A DNA stretch of 17,999 bases from contig JAAMPI010001196.1 in the NCBI GenBank assembly GCA_013054445.1, forward strand, positions 1-17,999. The letters run 5' to 3'. Shown in pieces: positions 7,532 to 17,591 of the stretch (positions within the stretch are counted from its first letter, which is position 1; each line of letters opens with the position of its first letter). The notes beneath the pieces were generated by a model, which ran no database searches, was not told where the DNA came from, and saw only the letters and a program-made list of their open reading frames with translations. This DNA is from Cudoniella acicularis (lineage: Eukaryota > Ascomycota > Leotiomycetes > Helotiales > Helotiaceae). The position numbers were made by a program, and so were the translations under genes.

Positions 7532-10034
7532 ATGCAGTCTCAACAGCAGCTGAGATGGGCGGGACCTCCAGTTCCTCGAGCGAAACCAGTACCACCAGAG
7601 AAATGGCAGGAGCACGAGAAAGAGCTGCGCGAACTCTACGATAAGATGAAATTGGATGATTTGATAATGATGATGAAAGTCAGGCACAACTTCACCCCTA
7701 GGTCCTGACCCAGTTCCTTCGTTCTCTCTGCCAGTGGCTACTTGGAAAGGCGGCAACTGACACTTGGGTAGTCGTCGCCAGTACATATCTCAATTCGAAA
7801 AGTGGAAGATGCGCAAATACCAATCTCCCTATGGGTCGCAAGCTGCTCCTGCGCCAAGCACTTCAGCTACCGAACGCGATGCTGTGCAAGCTTCACAAAC
7901 ACAGAATGCGAAGCGACAACACAGTTTGCAAAGTGCACGGAGCTCGCAGGTCTCGCAGGGTAGCAGGAATAGACCTCCAGTTCCGCCTAAGAAACGGCAG
8001 GTGCTGTCCGAATTAATGCTGTCGAGAGATCCATATGCAGATCTGGGGGCAGCCTTTGATAATCTTGAAACGCCTCGATTTGAAATTGGAAGCCCAATAA
8101 CAGCTACTGTCAGGGCTAGCTCCTCAACTGAGATCCCTCTCGGCGGGACCATCAGACACACCAGCAACACCACTGCTATGTCGAGCTTGATAGGAAGTGA
8201 TAGCAGTTGGTTTTCTATGGATGAACCAAGCGAACGAGAAATGCTTCTGCCATGCCCAACAGAATCTGACGCCTCGGAATGGGAAGACTATGAGCATTCG
8301 CTGTGGAGCACGCCAGGAGCGTCCTCCAACCAGACAACAGGCCGAGAGAGACGAATCGACAGCAGCCGTCCCATCGAAAGCTTTTCTCAACACGAGCTTC
8401 AGGATATGAAGATTGCAGCCGATTGCCTTCTATCCCTCACGTTCGACAAAGAATCATTCGCTTTGAACGTTTTATTGTTCAAACGAATCAAGCAGTATCC
8501 TAGATGTCCCACTAGTGTGGTGCATTCAGCTTTGATCGCATGTGCACGCTCCTGTCAACAACCTTCGCAAGTCGAGATCGCTCAAAATCTGCTTCACCAA
8601 GCCCTTGATGAGTCGAAGGGGCCAATTAACGAGGCTGAAAACTTCGTGTTCAGAATGCTTCTCGCAGATACCTATACTCGAGGGCAAAAGTATGGAGATG
8701 CAATACCCCACGTTAAACATGCATGGCGTTCAGTTTTTTCGCACCGGAACTTTCTCCAGTGCTTACCAAAGGAGCATCGTGCTTTGGACCTCATCTTATA
8801 CCACTACCTTTCACGGAGTATGCGTTACCACGAGCTGCTTGTAGATGAAGACGCACCTAGTAATGATATTCAACTAGAAGTCAATCCAGCCTTGCTAGAA
8901 AGTCAGATCCAAGATCAATTTCTGCAAAAGAAGCCCGGTCCTTTCGAACTCGAGGATGGTCGATTGAACAACCCTTGCATCCGGTCCTGTATTCGATGGT
9001 GTACTAAGGAGATCGAGGGGACTGCCAGCGAACCTCGTCCCTGGAAGACCCTCATCAAGAAGTGCGAGCAGCACCGCTGGGCCCAAGGCACAGGACTTCA
9101 GCTATTGGTGACTCTTAGAATGACCGAAAATCAGATTTTGCTGGCTCTCATATTCGCCCTGGAACTCTATTTATGGCAACGATGGCAAACACTTCGGTCT
9201 GACCCAGCCGAACAAGATGATCTTCTTTGGGCACACCAGGCCGAGAATTTAATGGGCATTTCAGCCTCGGAGCTTCTTGGAACAGTTTCAAACCTAATTA
9301 TCTGCGAGTCTCACCGCGAGAAGTCTAAACTCAACCGCGGACTTCTCGCTCGAGCCCGCACTGGTGCAAGTCGCCTATCCAAACTTTCAGACCAGAAAAT
9401 CGGAGTCAATTTCTTGTGTGTTTTCTCCAAGGTCGCTCACCTCGGACCAAACATATCTGAAGGAACCGAAAACATATCAAACTTGATCGTTCTTTCCTGG
9501 AAAGGCATGTTTGATCTTTGGAATGCTGATCAAGATGCGGTGAGGAAGGTGGCGTGTCTCTATGCCAAGGAATTCGTCGAAGAAACCCTCTTCATATCGC
9601 TGCCCGAGGTTCATCATTCCACTCCACTGCCGTCGGACGAATCCAAGACAAGTCCGCAAATCATGTGCGCAGCTCTACTACCCACGCTTGCTTCCTCCTT
9701 GAGGTCTTCACAACTATCTTCTTTGCGGATCCTCAGGGACCGCATCCAACAGAACGTTCAACATGCGATGCAAGAAGCTGCCATGACCTTGCCATCGGAT
9801 ATGTTTGGAGATCCTAGGAGGAGCAGTACAAGTCTCCCATCTATGGATGAACTCTCGCAAGTCATGGCCAGCACCTTGAGCCTTTTGCCTCTGCACCAGG
9901 CCTCCAACTCGGCACTGGATGTGCTCGCGAGCATGTCAGACAATGCCTTGTATAGGCTTGGTGACATCCGAAGAAATGGTTCCATTCATATTCAAAGGCT
10001 GATCGACGATGAAGATGACGAGATATCATGTTAG
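7532..10034 (+). CDS. Clr5-domain protein, two exons, 810 aa
   Basis: Exon 1 is 7532-7701, exon 2 is 7772-10034, with one 70-nt intron (7702-7771). The intron starts GTCCTG, has the branch site AACTGAC at 7755-7761 and ends GTAG. Splicing restores a Clr5 domain at about residues 24-73: PEKWQEHEKELRELY ... VRHNFTP from exon 1 and SRRQYISQFEKWKMRKY from exon 2. Clr5 domains are named after fission yeast Clr5, a silencing factor, and are common at the N-terminus of filamentous fungal proteins; a nuclear or regulatory role is likely but unproven. A disordered Ser/Gln-rich linker follows, with a proline motif RPPVPPKKR (124-132) of SH3-ligand type. Residues about 265-414 are helical and TPR-like. 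The C-terminus is acidic (DDEDDEISC). The ATG has A at -3 and is the first after an in-frame stop. Confidence 0.8.
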
Positions 10035-10870
10035 AGTAGGTTTGTACATGAGAATAAGAGATGTCAGATTTTCTATCTAGTGGCTCACTATCACAACACA
10101 GCCACGGGATCTTTCCTATTTCTCTATTCGGATTTCATTCTCCACTTTGTTTTCCTTCCTATCGAAGGTGGCGCAAGGTGGAGGAGAGAGTAAAAGTCTG
10201 CTCGAACTCCTCATGTTGGATCATACAATTATATCTGGCGTTGCATTACTTTAATCTCCTCGGTACATTTTACCTAAAATTCAAATCATCAATTTGAGCT
10301 TTTCGCTCTCGTATTACTTCGGTCCAACATGCATCTTTGGCCATTGTCTTCACCCATTGAACCCGAATTGTTGTTGTACATGCAATGAATTCCTCCTTGC
10401 TCCCTTAAAAATGGACCCCAAGAGTTCCAATCCACCTTGCTCCCTGTAGATGCCAGTGCAATTTCGCCTCGAGTCCGATTCATCTGTCTTGTGTCCTGGT
10501 CCGTTGCACTTATATGTTAATGCAGCTTGTGGGTTAAGAAGGACGATGCAAATGAAATATTCTAGTTTGCTGAATCTTAACTTGCTTTTCCACCTGGCTA
10601 TGGAGGCTTTATATTTAGTCTATGACTGGGTGATGGCGTCATATTCGATATCCGGAGTCACAGTAGCCTAAACAACAACGCGTAGCACTCTGTAGTTGAC
10701 TGAAGAGAGGATGATGAAGGAAAGGAAAATGGGCCTAAAGACTCGAAGCCTCCACGTCCACTGAGTAACTAATGAATCAAAGTATCATGTAGCACGGAAG
10801 CATGACTGTCCAAATGTTTGTACTCACAAAAACATAGTTCTCTTGTCAGATTCCTAATGCTGATGGAGCC
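10035..10870. other. Intergenic, no gene seen
   Basis: This holds the 3' flank of the Clr5-domain gene. A 73-aa ATG frame at 10450-10671 has no recognisable features and I do not call it. Two small adjacent inverted repeats lie near 10280-10310 (TCAAAT/ATTTGA and GAGC/GCTC) of unknown meaning. Confidence 0.4.
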
Positions 10871-10878
10871 TATAAATA
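10871..10878 (+). promoter_or_regulatory. TATA box
   Basis: TATAAATA lies 48 bp before the next ATG (10926), followed by a pyrimidine-rich tract. This is a textbook fungal core promoter layout and the main reason to take the downstream small frame seriously. Confidence 0.5.
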
Positions 10879-10925
10879 CACCCTCTTCTTGCTAGACTTT
10901 CCATTCTTCCATCAGACCCAAATAC

Positions 10926-11387
10926 ATGAGACCTCCCGGAACACCATCTACTTCGACGTCAAGATCAGGTATACCTATCCAAACCCTCCTGCAGTACCGC
11001 CAATTCGGCATATCATCATATCTAACTCGGATTGCCACGCCCACATACAGACCAAGAGCTCTCAAGCATCAAGAACACCACAAGAACAACCTATCGCTCC
11101 CAATCTCAACATGTGCATACAGTGGAGCCGTGGCTGTAGAAGATGCTGCGAGATTGTGTGGCGAGGCGTCGTCACTCAGTGTCCTTCCCGCAAAGCAAGA
11201 GGGCGGTATACGGAGGGGTTTGCACGCCCTATTGAATGGTGTACGGGTCTCTTGTACGGGTGTTTATGTCTTTCTCGTATGCATTAAAGCACTGTGGTGC
11301 TGGAGGGACTGTTGGGGCTGGTATTCAAGGCAGTTGTTGAGGCATATGGGTTGCTGGGATCCGGATACGGCGTTAGCGTTAGGTTGA
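10926..11387 (+). CDS. Hypothetical small protein, 153 aa or spliced
   Basis: The first ATG after the TATA box opens a 153-codon frame that starts MRPPGTPSTSTSRSG. Its middle (GAVAVEDAARLCGEASSLSV) looks protein-like and it later has a short hydrophobic, Cys/Trp-rich segment. The last third in this frame has odd composition. A different frame over 11300-11394 reads more naturally (VLEGLLGLVFKAVVEAYGLL then GSGYGVSVRLKQING and a stop), so an intron or a frameshift near 11240-11300 is possible. I could not fix a good splice pair. No family is recognised. Confidence 0.35.
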   Translation: MRPPGTPSTSTSRSGIPIQTLLQYRQFGISSYLTRIATPTYRPRALKHQEHHKNNLSLPISTCAYSGAVAVEDAARLCGEASSLSVLPAKQEGGIRRGLHALLNGVRVSCTGVYVFLVCIKALWCWRDCWGWYSRQLLRHMGCWDPDTALALG

Positions 11388-13265
11388 AACAAATAAATGG
11401 TTGATGGGAAGTTTAGAACAAAGCTGATGCCAGGTTGTAGCATATGTGCTAGTGGTATTGTTACTGGGATCTAAATGTTAGAGTATCGTTAAGCTATTGT
11501 ATTTTCGCTGAGCTACTATACTAATAAACCGTTGCCTTTTAAAATTCTTGCTGCTAGTGCAGTAGACGAGTGTTATTGACTGGCCATTGAATACTGATAC
11601 GCTATCGTCTTAATCTATACGTGTATGGTAGGAGGTGAGCTGTTATTTTATGAAGAATAAGCACTTAAAAGGCATATCTTGACCTCGTTATGTCAAAAAA
11701 GATGGCACTACACTTACCACCGAATACTGCGAATAGGACTTAGAAGTCAAAGAGACAGGGGCCACATGAGAAGTACTGTGTTCATCATCACAACAGAAGA
11801 AGCGTCAAGTCCACGCAAAATCCATTCTGCAAACACAAACAGTTGATCCTTTACATCCCAAGCCTCCAGTCGTAGCCCTCTCAAGAAGATTCTTACTGAC
11901 TAAATCCTCAAGCCCAGCCTACATGCTTATACCCATTCCATCTCGTAACCTCAAAGTTGGGACACATGACGATCTTCTAAGGAAGTTTCGAACAGGCATC
12001 CCTTTTCTGAAACACATCTCTCTTGTACTCTATACGCCAGAGATGGCAATTATCCTTGTACTTACTGCCCGAGGGGATTAGAATGTCTTGGCCAGCAATA
12101 GTTTGATGGTATGCGTGATCCGTCCATTGCATTTACAGTTGCCCATGTTTAGATGTGGTAATTTCTTTGATCAACTTCCAATTCTAATCGCATGTGTGAA
12201 CTTAAACTGTATAGGGCCGGTTTCGAGATTCGGAGACGCAGCAGCTAACGCCGGAATTCTTGCGTTACTCCATTCAAATTCGTACTTAAAAAACTTACCT
12301 TCGCATATCAAGACAATTTCTACCTCCCTATAGTATAGCCTCAAATTATTCCCTCCATGTAATTAGCTAGTTGATCTAGGCTATGCTAAGCGCTACTAGC
12401 TTCCGAATTATTCTTACCCTTATCGATACTCTTACGATAACCCTCCAGGTACAAGGCGCTAGCGAGACCACCCTACTTCGCCAACACATTAAGGCAAATA
12501 GGATTAGAAGTCTATAGTAGGGTGCGATTACTACTGCCGTTGCTATATTCATGGGCTATTACCCCTAGTTTACTATTGTAAGCTCGGCCTCTTAATCTTA
12601 CAAATCGAGTAGGAAAATACTTAACATCTAATAGTACAATTTCCTATTAGAAACTATTCCCAAGCCACCGAAACAATCCTTAGTCATGTGGTTGCTCCGT
12701 CCCGCCTTTATTAGATTTATCGTATCTATGGTTTCCGACTTCGTCTCTAACTCCCTAAGGGTTGTGATAACTTACCGCTGGGTTAACGAGATTAAAGTTT
12801 CATATTATAAGAGCCTTCTCTACCCTCTTCATAGTGATCTCTACTAAACGTATATAGCCGAGGCTGCGAGGTTAGTGATTCTCGTAGATAGAATAACAGA
12901 ACTGCACGGGCGCGGCCTCAAGACACGTATCTTATACAACGGGCTTTAAGGACTGCTATTCTCAATTTTGTGGAAGTTATTCTTAGTCTTGTGAGTTAAT
13001 TTAGTCACCTAGAGCTGTGAGATTTCGGGCTGACTAAACCTTCCTTGGTTAAGATCAGAAGACAAGTTCCTAATTGAATAGGCCAAGTGGATCTTATTGT
13101 ATTTCATCAGGATTGATGTGCAAACATATCTACCACTAAATAGATCCTGGAAATGCTAGGTCTTATGAGAATGTGGAGCTTGAAAAAAAAAATAAAGAAA
13201 GAGTTTGAGAGATAAAAGGTTACAACAGCTAAATAAAGCATATATTAAAAGACTAAATGTTAGTC
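11388..13265. other. AT/TA-rich gene-poor DNA with a decayed frame
   Basis: No intact gene. About 12350-13260 is rich in CTA/TAG words and TpA, as expected of RIP-mutated repeats. One forward frame from about 12449 to 12949 is protein-like between stops. It starts VQGASETTLLRQHIKANRI, which faintly resembles the helix-turn-helix start of pogo transposases, and later reads VITYRWVNEIKVSYYKSLLY and ARLVILVDRITELHGRGLKT. It is broken by several TAG/TAA codons. The identity is not established. Confidence 0.35.
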
Positions 13266-13538
13266 TTAGTTAAATATAGGGGAAGTGCGGTGTCGAGCTA
13301 TTCTAGTAATAAGGAGCCTATTCCGATCACTAGGGACCCGTTCTAGCTCCCGGTGAATCTGCTCGCTAGGAATTAACATTCTTATTAGTACTGCTAGGAT
13401 ATAACCTACCATAAAGGCACACAGAAAGTAACTAAGGGCTTCGAGCTGCCGGGGGGTAGAGAGTGGAGGTGAGGTGGGGGAGGCTACGCGTGAAGGGTGG
13501 GTGAGGCGAGGTAAGGAAAGGGCAGGGGTCACGTGCAT
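13266..13538 (-). CDS. Candidate 90-aa single-pass membrane protein
   Basis: A reverse-strand ATG frame from 13538 to TAA 13266-13268 encodes 90 aa. It has a Pro/Ser/Thr-rich N-terminal 30 residues, one predicted membrane helix at about 34-55 (ALSYFLCAFMVGYILAVLIR), then a basic tail (IHRELERVPSDRNRLLITRI). It begins 31 bp past the stop of the NACHT gene on the same strand. The ORF can be extended upstream only by a GTG. No family is recognised. It could be a real partner gene, a repeat-derived frame, or a 3' extension of the NACHT gene's transcript. Confidence 0.3.
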   Translation of the reverse strand: MHVTPALSLPRLTHPSRVASPTSPPLSTPRQLEALSYFLCAFMVGYILAVLIRMLIPSEQIHRELERVPSDRNRLLITRIARHRTSPIFN

Positions 13539-13568
13539 AGTCGCGAGCACGAAGAAGTAAGCTAGGAT

Positions 13569-15933
13569 TCAGGTTAAACAACAGAAGTATTGTATCCCCC
13601 TTTTCGATCCCCGGGGACTTCTTGACGAGCTTCTTGTTTTTTCTATGTGCTTCCTGAAATCGCTTTCATTAATCGCCTCTTCAACTTCTAGCAAGCTGAT
13701 TGTCTCCGAACTTGGAGGTGCTTGGCGTGTTTGAACAAGTGCAGGGCTCTTTTGCATTATAGTTTGAAATGCATGAAGCTGAACAGTTTCTTGTGCCGAA
13801 CTAGAGTTCTGTAATTTTTGACCGACGAGCTCCCACGCAGATACTGGCATTCCGTCACAATTCTCTTGAAATTTAACTTTCGGATTAGCTCCGTGACTAA
13901 TGAGGATTTCCAACATTGCCTCGGGCTCCGGAACCGGGAGGTATCCATCTCCAGGGTTCACGACATAATGGAGAAAAGGACGCCCGTCTCGCTCATCTAT
14001 TCGAAATCGAGGGCGCTGCAGTACTTCCTGGACGTATAGTTGGAGTCCAGAAGCGATTGCAAAAGTTAAGAGAGAATCATTCCACCGTCTGTTCATACTT
14101 TCTGTGTTGTTATGAAGTCCATTCCCAAATCGAGCAGGGGACAATTGGGACCAATGTTGTATTCTTGCGAGACCCGCAGAAGAGTCGGCATTCCCAGGAG
14201 ATTCGATGCTTAGCATGTTGTCAAGATTCTCCAGCAGTAAAGTTTGAGCAGTGCCGGTGAGCTTCTCGACCATGCGAGTGTGGTGCATAAATTCATCCAA
14301 GGGTTGCCATAATATGCCAGGTTCATTATGGCGCTTGGCGACAAATACTTTCCAGCAGAATTCCTCAGACAAACAGTCTCTGATTTCTCTTAGATATGAC
14401 CGCTGAAGCCAAGCATGCGGTGTGAAATCAAGATTTGGACAACGCTCGAACAGCAATGAAGATACTTCGGGTTTGTTGAGATATTCCTTTACTGTTTGGT
14501 GCAGATACTGAACCGTGGATTTAAGGAGAGCATATCTACTCTGAGGAAATGTAATTTCAGCTTGAAGAGATCCAGATTCAAGAGTTTCTTCGTAGGTGAA
14601 GGCATTGGTAAACTGTATCTCTAGCAATCCAGCGCAATGGCTTCTTAGTCTGCCGTCAACCTCTTTGCATCGAACCAGTTTGTCATCGATTGTAAGATGC
14701 TCTCCTACAAATTTATCGACATGTTGGAACTCTTCTTCCGTTGCGTACCACAACGAGAGTGTTTTTGGTGGGCGCCGGGTCGTCTGCATGATCCGAAATA
14801 CCCGAATAGCTTTCGCCAAATACATACCGTCAATATTCTCCAACATGCGGTTATAGAGTTGCTCGAGGTCTGATGGAAGCACAGCTAATCTTTTTTCGAG
14901 ATCCATGATGCTGTCATAGTTCTGGAAGCCAGTGATTAATGACTTCACAACGAGTTTGACCCAAAGAAAAACGCCGTCAGCCTTTTGAACAATGTCGTCG
15001 ATTAGTTTTGACGCGCTGTTGCTATCGATTCGTACTAGCTCTTGCATCCGCTGCTTTTTGTTTAAGCTTCCAGCGACATACATTCTGATGTCTTTGTATG
15101 TTAGGTCTTGAAGTCTGAAACTTGGGCCATTTCCAAAAGCATCTTGGAAGACATTCAAAGGCCGACTTGATAAACATAATCTCGTGCGTGAAGTATTGCT
15201 CCAGGAGGGGGGTATGTCCGTCAAGAAGTCGATAAGACCGTCCTTGTCTCCCTCATATTCATCGAGTCCATCGATGAGAAGAAACAGGTTCGTTTGAGAA
15301 GGTATTTGCTTCAGTACCTGTGTTAAAGCACGGAGAAGCTCTGGTCTCGTCCATTCCGGCCAGGCCGGCTCCCTAGATCTCTTCAAAAGTCTGACTGAAT
15401 TCTCCAGGTGCCAGTCCTTGATTTGTAACCATTCTTTTCCACCGGCGATCGGACCAAGGACTTTGCACTGCGTAACGATTTGATAGAGAATGGACTTCAA
15501 AAGTCCGATCAGAGACTTTTGCAAAATTGTTCCGCGGTCATGGAAGAAAAACCCAATGAATATCAGTTGGTATTGTGCAGTGTCCGCTCCCAGGCTCGCC
15601 TTCGTCCTCGGATCGTTGAAAATGAACTTCATCAAGGTTGATTTCCCAGCACCAGCTTTGCCATTGACCCAAAATATTCCACTCTCGTGCTTAAGCCACT
15701 GAAGGAATGGTCCCTCCTTGTATATCCACTGAAAGGTATGTTTATGGGCTTCTTCAATCTGATCATGTCGATTATTCATAGCAGGAAATTCGAGGGAGCT
15801 TAGAAGCGCTAGAGGCCCCACCGGTAAGTACGAGGAGAAGAGCCTATCACGAGCAAGAAAAGTACTTACAACTTGTAGCTGCCTCTTCACTTTCTTTTTT
15901 AATCTCGACTTCTCTGTAGTTGGCTGGGGACAT
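13569..15933 (-). CDS. NACHT-type NTPase (NOD-like receptor) with ankyrin-like end
   Basis: Stand-alone model: exon 1 15870-15933, exon 2 13569-15808, with a 61-nt intron (GTAAGT...CTCTAG), giving 767 aa. Splicing yields TSSLLSSLEFPAMNNRHDQI, the usual lead-in to fungal NACHT domains. The Walker A motif is GKAGAGKST (71-79, Lys77). Walker B is LFLLIDGLDE (196-205, Asp201). A sensor-type RTRLCLSSRP lies at 230-239. GVFLWVKLVV (about 300-309) and the winged-helix signature YLHQTVKEYL (456-465) follow. Residues about 602-665 contain two ankyrin-like units (LLTFAIASGLQLYVQEVL; MLEILISHGANPKVKF). The family acts as ATP-driven sensors in fungal heterokaryon incompatibility and biotic responses. The protein ends in a basic stretch then CCLT (764-767), like a CaaX box. 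The 21-residue N-terminus has no effector domain; the hydrolase just upstream may be its first part. Confidence 0.85.
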
Positions 15934-15985
15934 ATTGTCAGATTTGCATAAAAGTGCCGAGAACACCTTGTCTCATTTCAGTTGT

Positions 15986-16004
15986 TGGTGACAACTTGTC
16001 ACCA
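15986..16004. promoter_or_regulatory. 19-bp perfect palindrome
   Basis: TGGTGACAACTTGTCACCA has 9-bp arms around one central base, 53 bp upstream of the possible NACHT ATG at 15933. It includes inverted TGACA half-sites. A symmetric site this close to a start suggests binding of a dimeric regulator. If hydrolase and NACHT are one gene, it lies inside an intron instead. Confidence 0.4.
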
Positions 16005-16203
16005 GCGAACGCCAAGGAGATTAAATGGAACACGAGGAATGAAGCATTGAATAAGAAACAAATCAAGCCAGCCCAAAACTCTCATCCTCTACCGAGCCTA
16101 GGTCGTACGCCTACTCTTTAAGCAGTATCTCCTAGGAGGCCCAATCAGCTGGATCGGACATGAGGATTTAGAATTGAGCTTGGCACGCCAGGAGGGGCAG
16201 GAA

Positions 16204-17298
16204 TTAACGAAACACATTGAGCGTACCAGATGCCTCCTTTTCAGCGATAGCATCAACCAGATTGATTATGTGCCCTGAAGTCCTTTGGTACCCAATACTG
16301 TCTGAATTTTCGTACTTGCACATTTGCATGTGGTTAGCAGGGATGGACCCTGTTTTGACTTGGAAACCATCAATACATGCAGACCACTCAGGAACAATCT
16401 ATGCATGGTTAGAGCGGGTCAACCATTAAAAATGTAAAAACTTACAATGCCAACTACTGTAGGCTTCTCTTCCCACAGGCAAACCAAGGGTATTGCCTGA
16501 TTTATGGAAGCAAAGGAACGCCTTTGTCTTTCCAAAACATCGGACTCCTTGTCGAGATTCTTGAGTAGCTTGTCGTTCGGCTGCCTCAAAGCGCACGCAG
16601 CTACCTTTGCAACGACCTGTCCTAGCCCTACCTGCTCGCTACCCCTATGAGGGGTCCCCAGAAATACTACCCCGGCAGTGTGCTTGTATATGGAACCTAG
16701 GCGCTCATCTTGCTGATTATTGAGATACTCGGAGGATCGAATCAGTGCCTATCAAACGAAGAAATTAGTTAAGTAGACTTCTTCTATATCTCACTAGCGC
16801 TATTACGAACCTCCTTGATCACCAAGCCTCCCAGACTGTGTCCCACAAAAACAATAGGTCGGGATTTCTGTGTAGATTATTAGTTCGCGCACTCTCATTA
16901 TGGCCTGTCCTTACCTCTTCTGGTTTTCTTCTCTTCCTTGCAATATCATTTAGAAGATTCTCTGCATGGCCAAATATGCTGTTCTGGCTCGAAAACTCGG
17001 TCACATTCGCGATACTCGAATCGTAGCCCCACTTCAAACGTTATCAGCTCAAGCCGATAGAGTAGCTCCGACGCTGCGGTATTGGGAACGGGTACGTGCA
17101 GCCATGATCCGTGTATTGGGGAGATCATCTTGAAGCAGATCTCGAGGCCAGCAAACGCTCCCTTTACTCCAAGTTTTAATCGGATCCCCCCTCAAGCCGT
17201 GGACGAAGACGAGGCTGCGACGCTATCGTTAGCACCTCAAGACGAGGTCAAGCTAGAACACTTACTCGGCGACGATTTGACCTGTGGCCCCCTCGCAT
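16204..17298 (-). CDS. Alpha/beta-hydrolase, NLR N-terminal-type, six exons
   Basis: Model, in transcription order: 17266-17298, 17073-17222, 16915-17031, 16811-16867, 16446-16748, 16204-16398 (284 aa). Introns are 43, 41, 47, 62 and 47 nt. Those at 16399-16445 (GTAAGT, CTAAC, ATAG), 16868-16914 (GTAAGG, CTAAT, ACAG) and 16749-16810 (CTAAT branch) are convincing. The fold is clear: LVFVHGLRGDPIKTWSKG, WGYDSSIANVTEF, the nucleophile elbow GHSLGG (Ser111), VVFLGTPHRGSEQVG, and a likely catalytic His in PANHMQMCKYE. This serine-hydrolase/lipase-like type often forms the N-terminal domain of fungal NACHT receptors. The first two exons are weaker: a family-like GANDSVA sits in another frame within intron 1, and exon 2's end (AARTRSQYRS) interrupts the usual RIM-T-WGYDS, so a small frameshift there is possible. 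Confidence 0.7.
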
Positions 17299-17591
17299 AG
17301 TAATTGTGTCCCCATCGTGAAGGTCGCATAACAATTGATGTCAAATATATACGTAGAAATGCGATGAATTTGAGTTCGCAGGCAGTCTCTTCAAGGGCGC
17401 TTAGCAAAATTATTTATCCTGCTCAGCCTCAGCCTCAGCCTCAGCCTCAATGGAGACGGTGATGGAACCTTGGGGATCAGGCAACAAGGCAAGCATTACT
17501 TTATAATAAGAAAGTTATAAAAATATTTTTTCTCTCAATTCTTTATTTATTTCTCTTTACTATCGACCCCTCATTATCTCTCTCTACCGCC
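17299..17591. other. Spacer with a CTCAGC microsatellite
   Basis: CTCAGC is repeated 4.7 times at 17422-17449. On the reverse strand the repeat lies in a 28-aa ATG frame (17496 to 17410) reading MLALLPDPQGSITVSI then (EA)n and QDK. It could be a last exon fragment, but no partner exon is seen. 17500-17585 is T-rich. Confidence 0.4.
17422..17449. repeat. CTCAGC hexamer microsatellite
   Basis: Four full units plus CTCA run without mismatch. Reverse-strand reading gives Glu-Ala repeats. Confidence 0.9.

Noticed and set aside
7829..8409. Overlapping frames on both strands in the Clr5-domain gene
   Set aside because: They overlap the continuous 810-aa model in other frames and carry no motifs.
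10969..11050. 82-nt intron (GTATAC, CTAAC branch, ACAG) in the 10926 frame
   Set aside because: Sites look acceptable, but splicing shortens the product to about 42 aa with an early stop and loses the protein-like part.
12088..12333. Forward 81-aa frame
   Set aside because: It starts with TTG in gene-poor DNA and has no recognisable features.
17082..17300. Forward 72-aa frame (acidic, DEDEAATLSL)
   Set aside because: It is the complement of the hydrolase's first exons, whose LVFVHGLRGDP motif is on the other strand.
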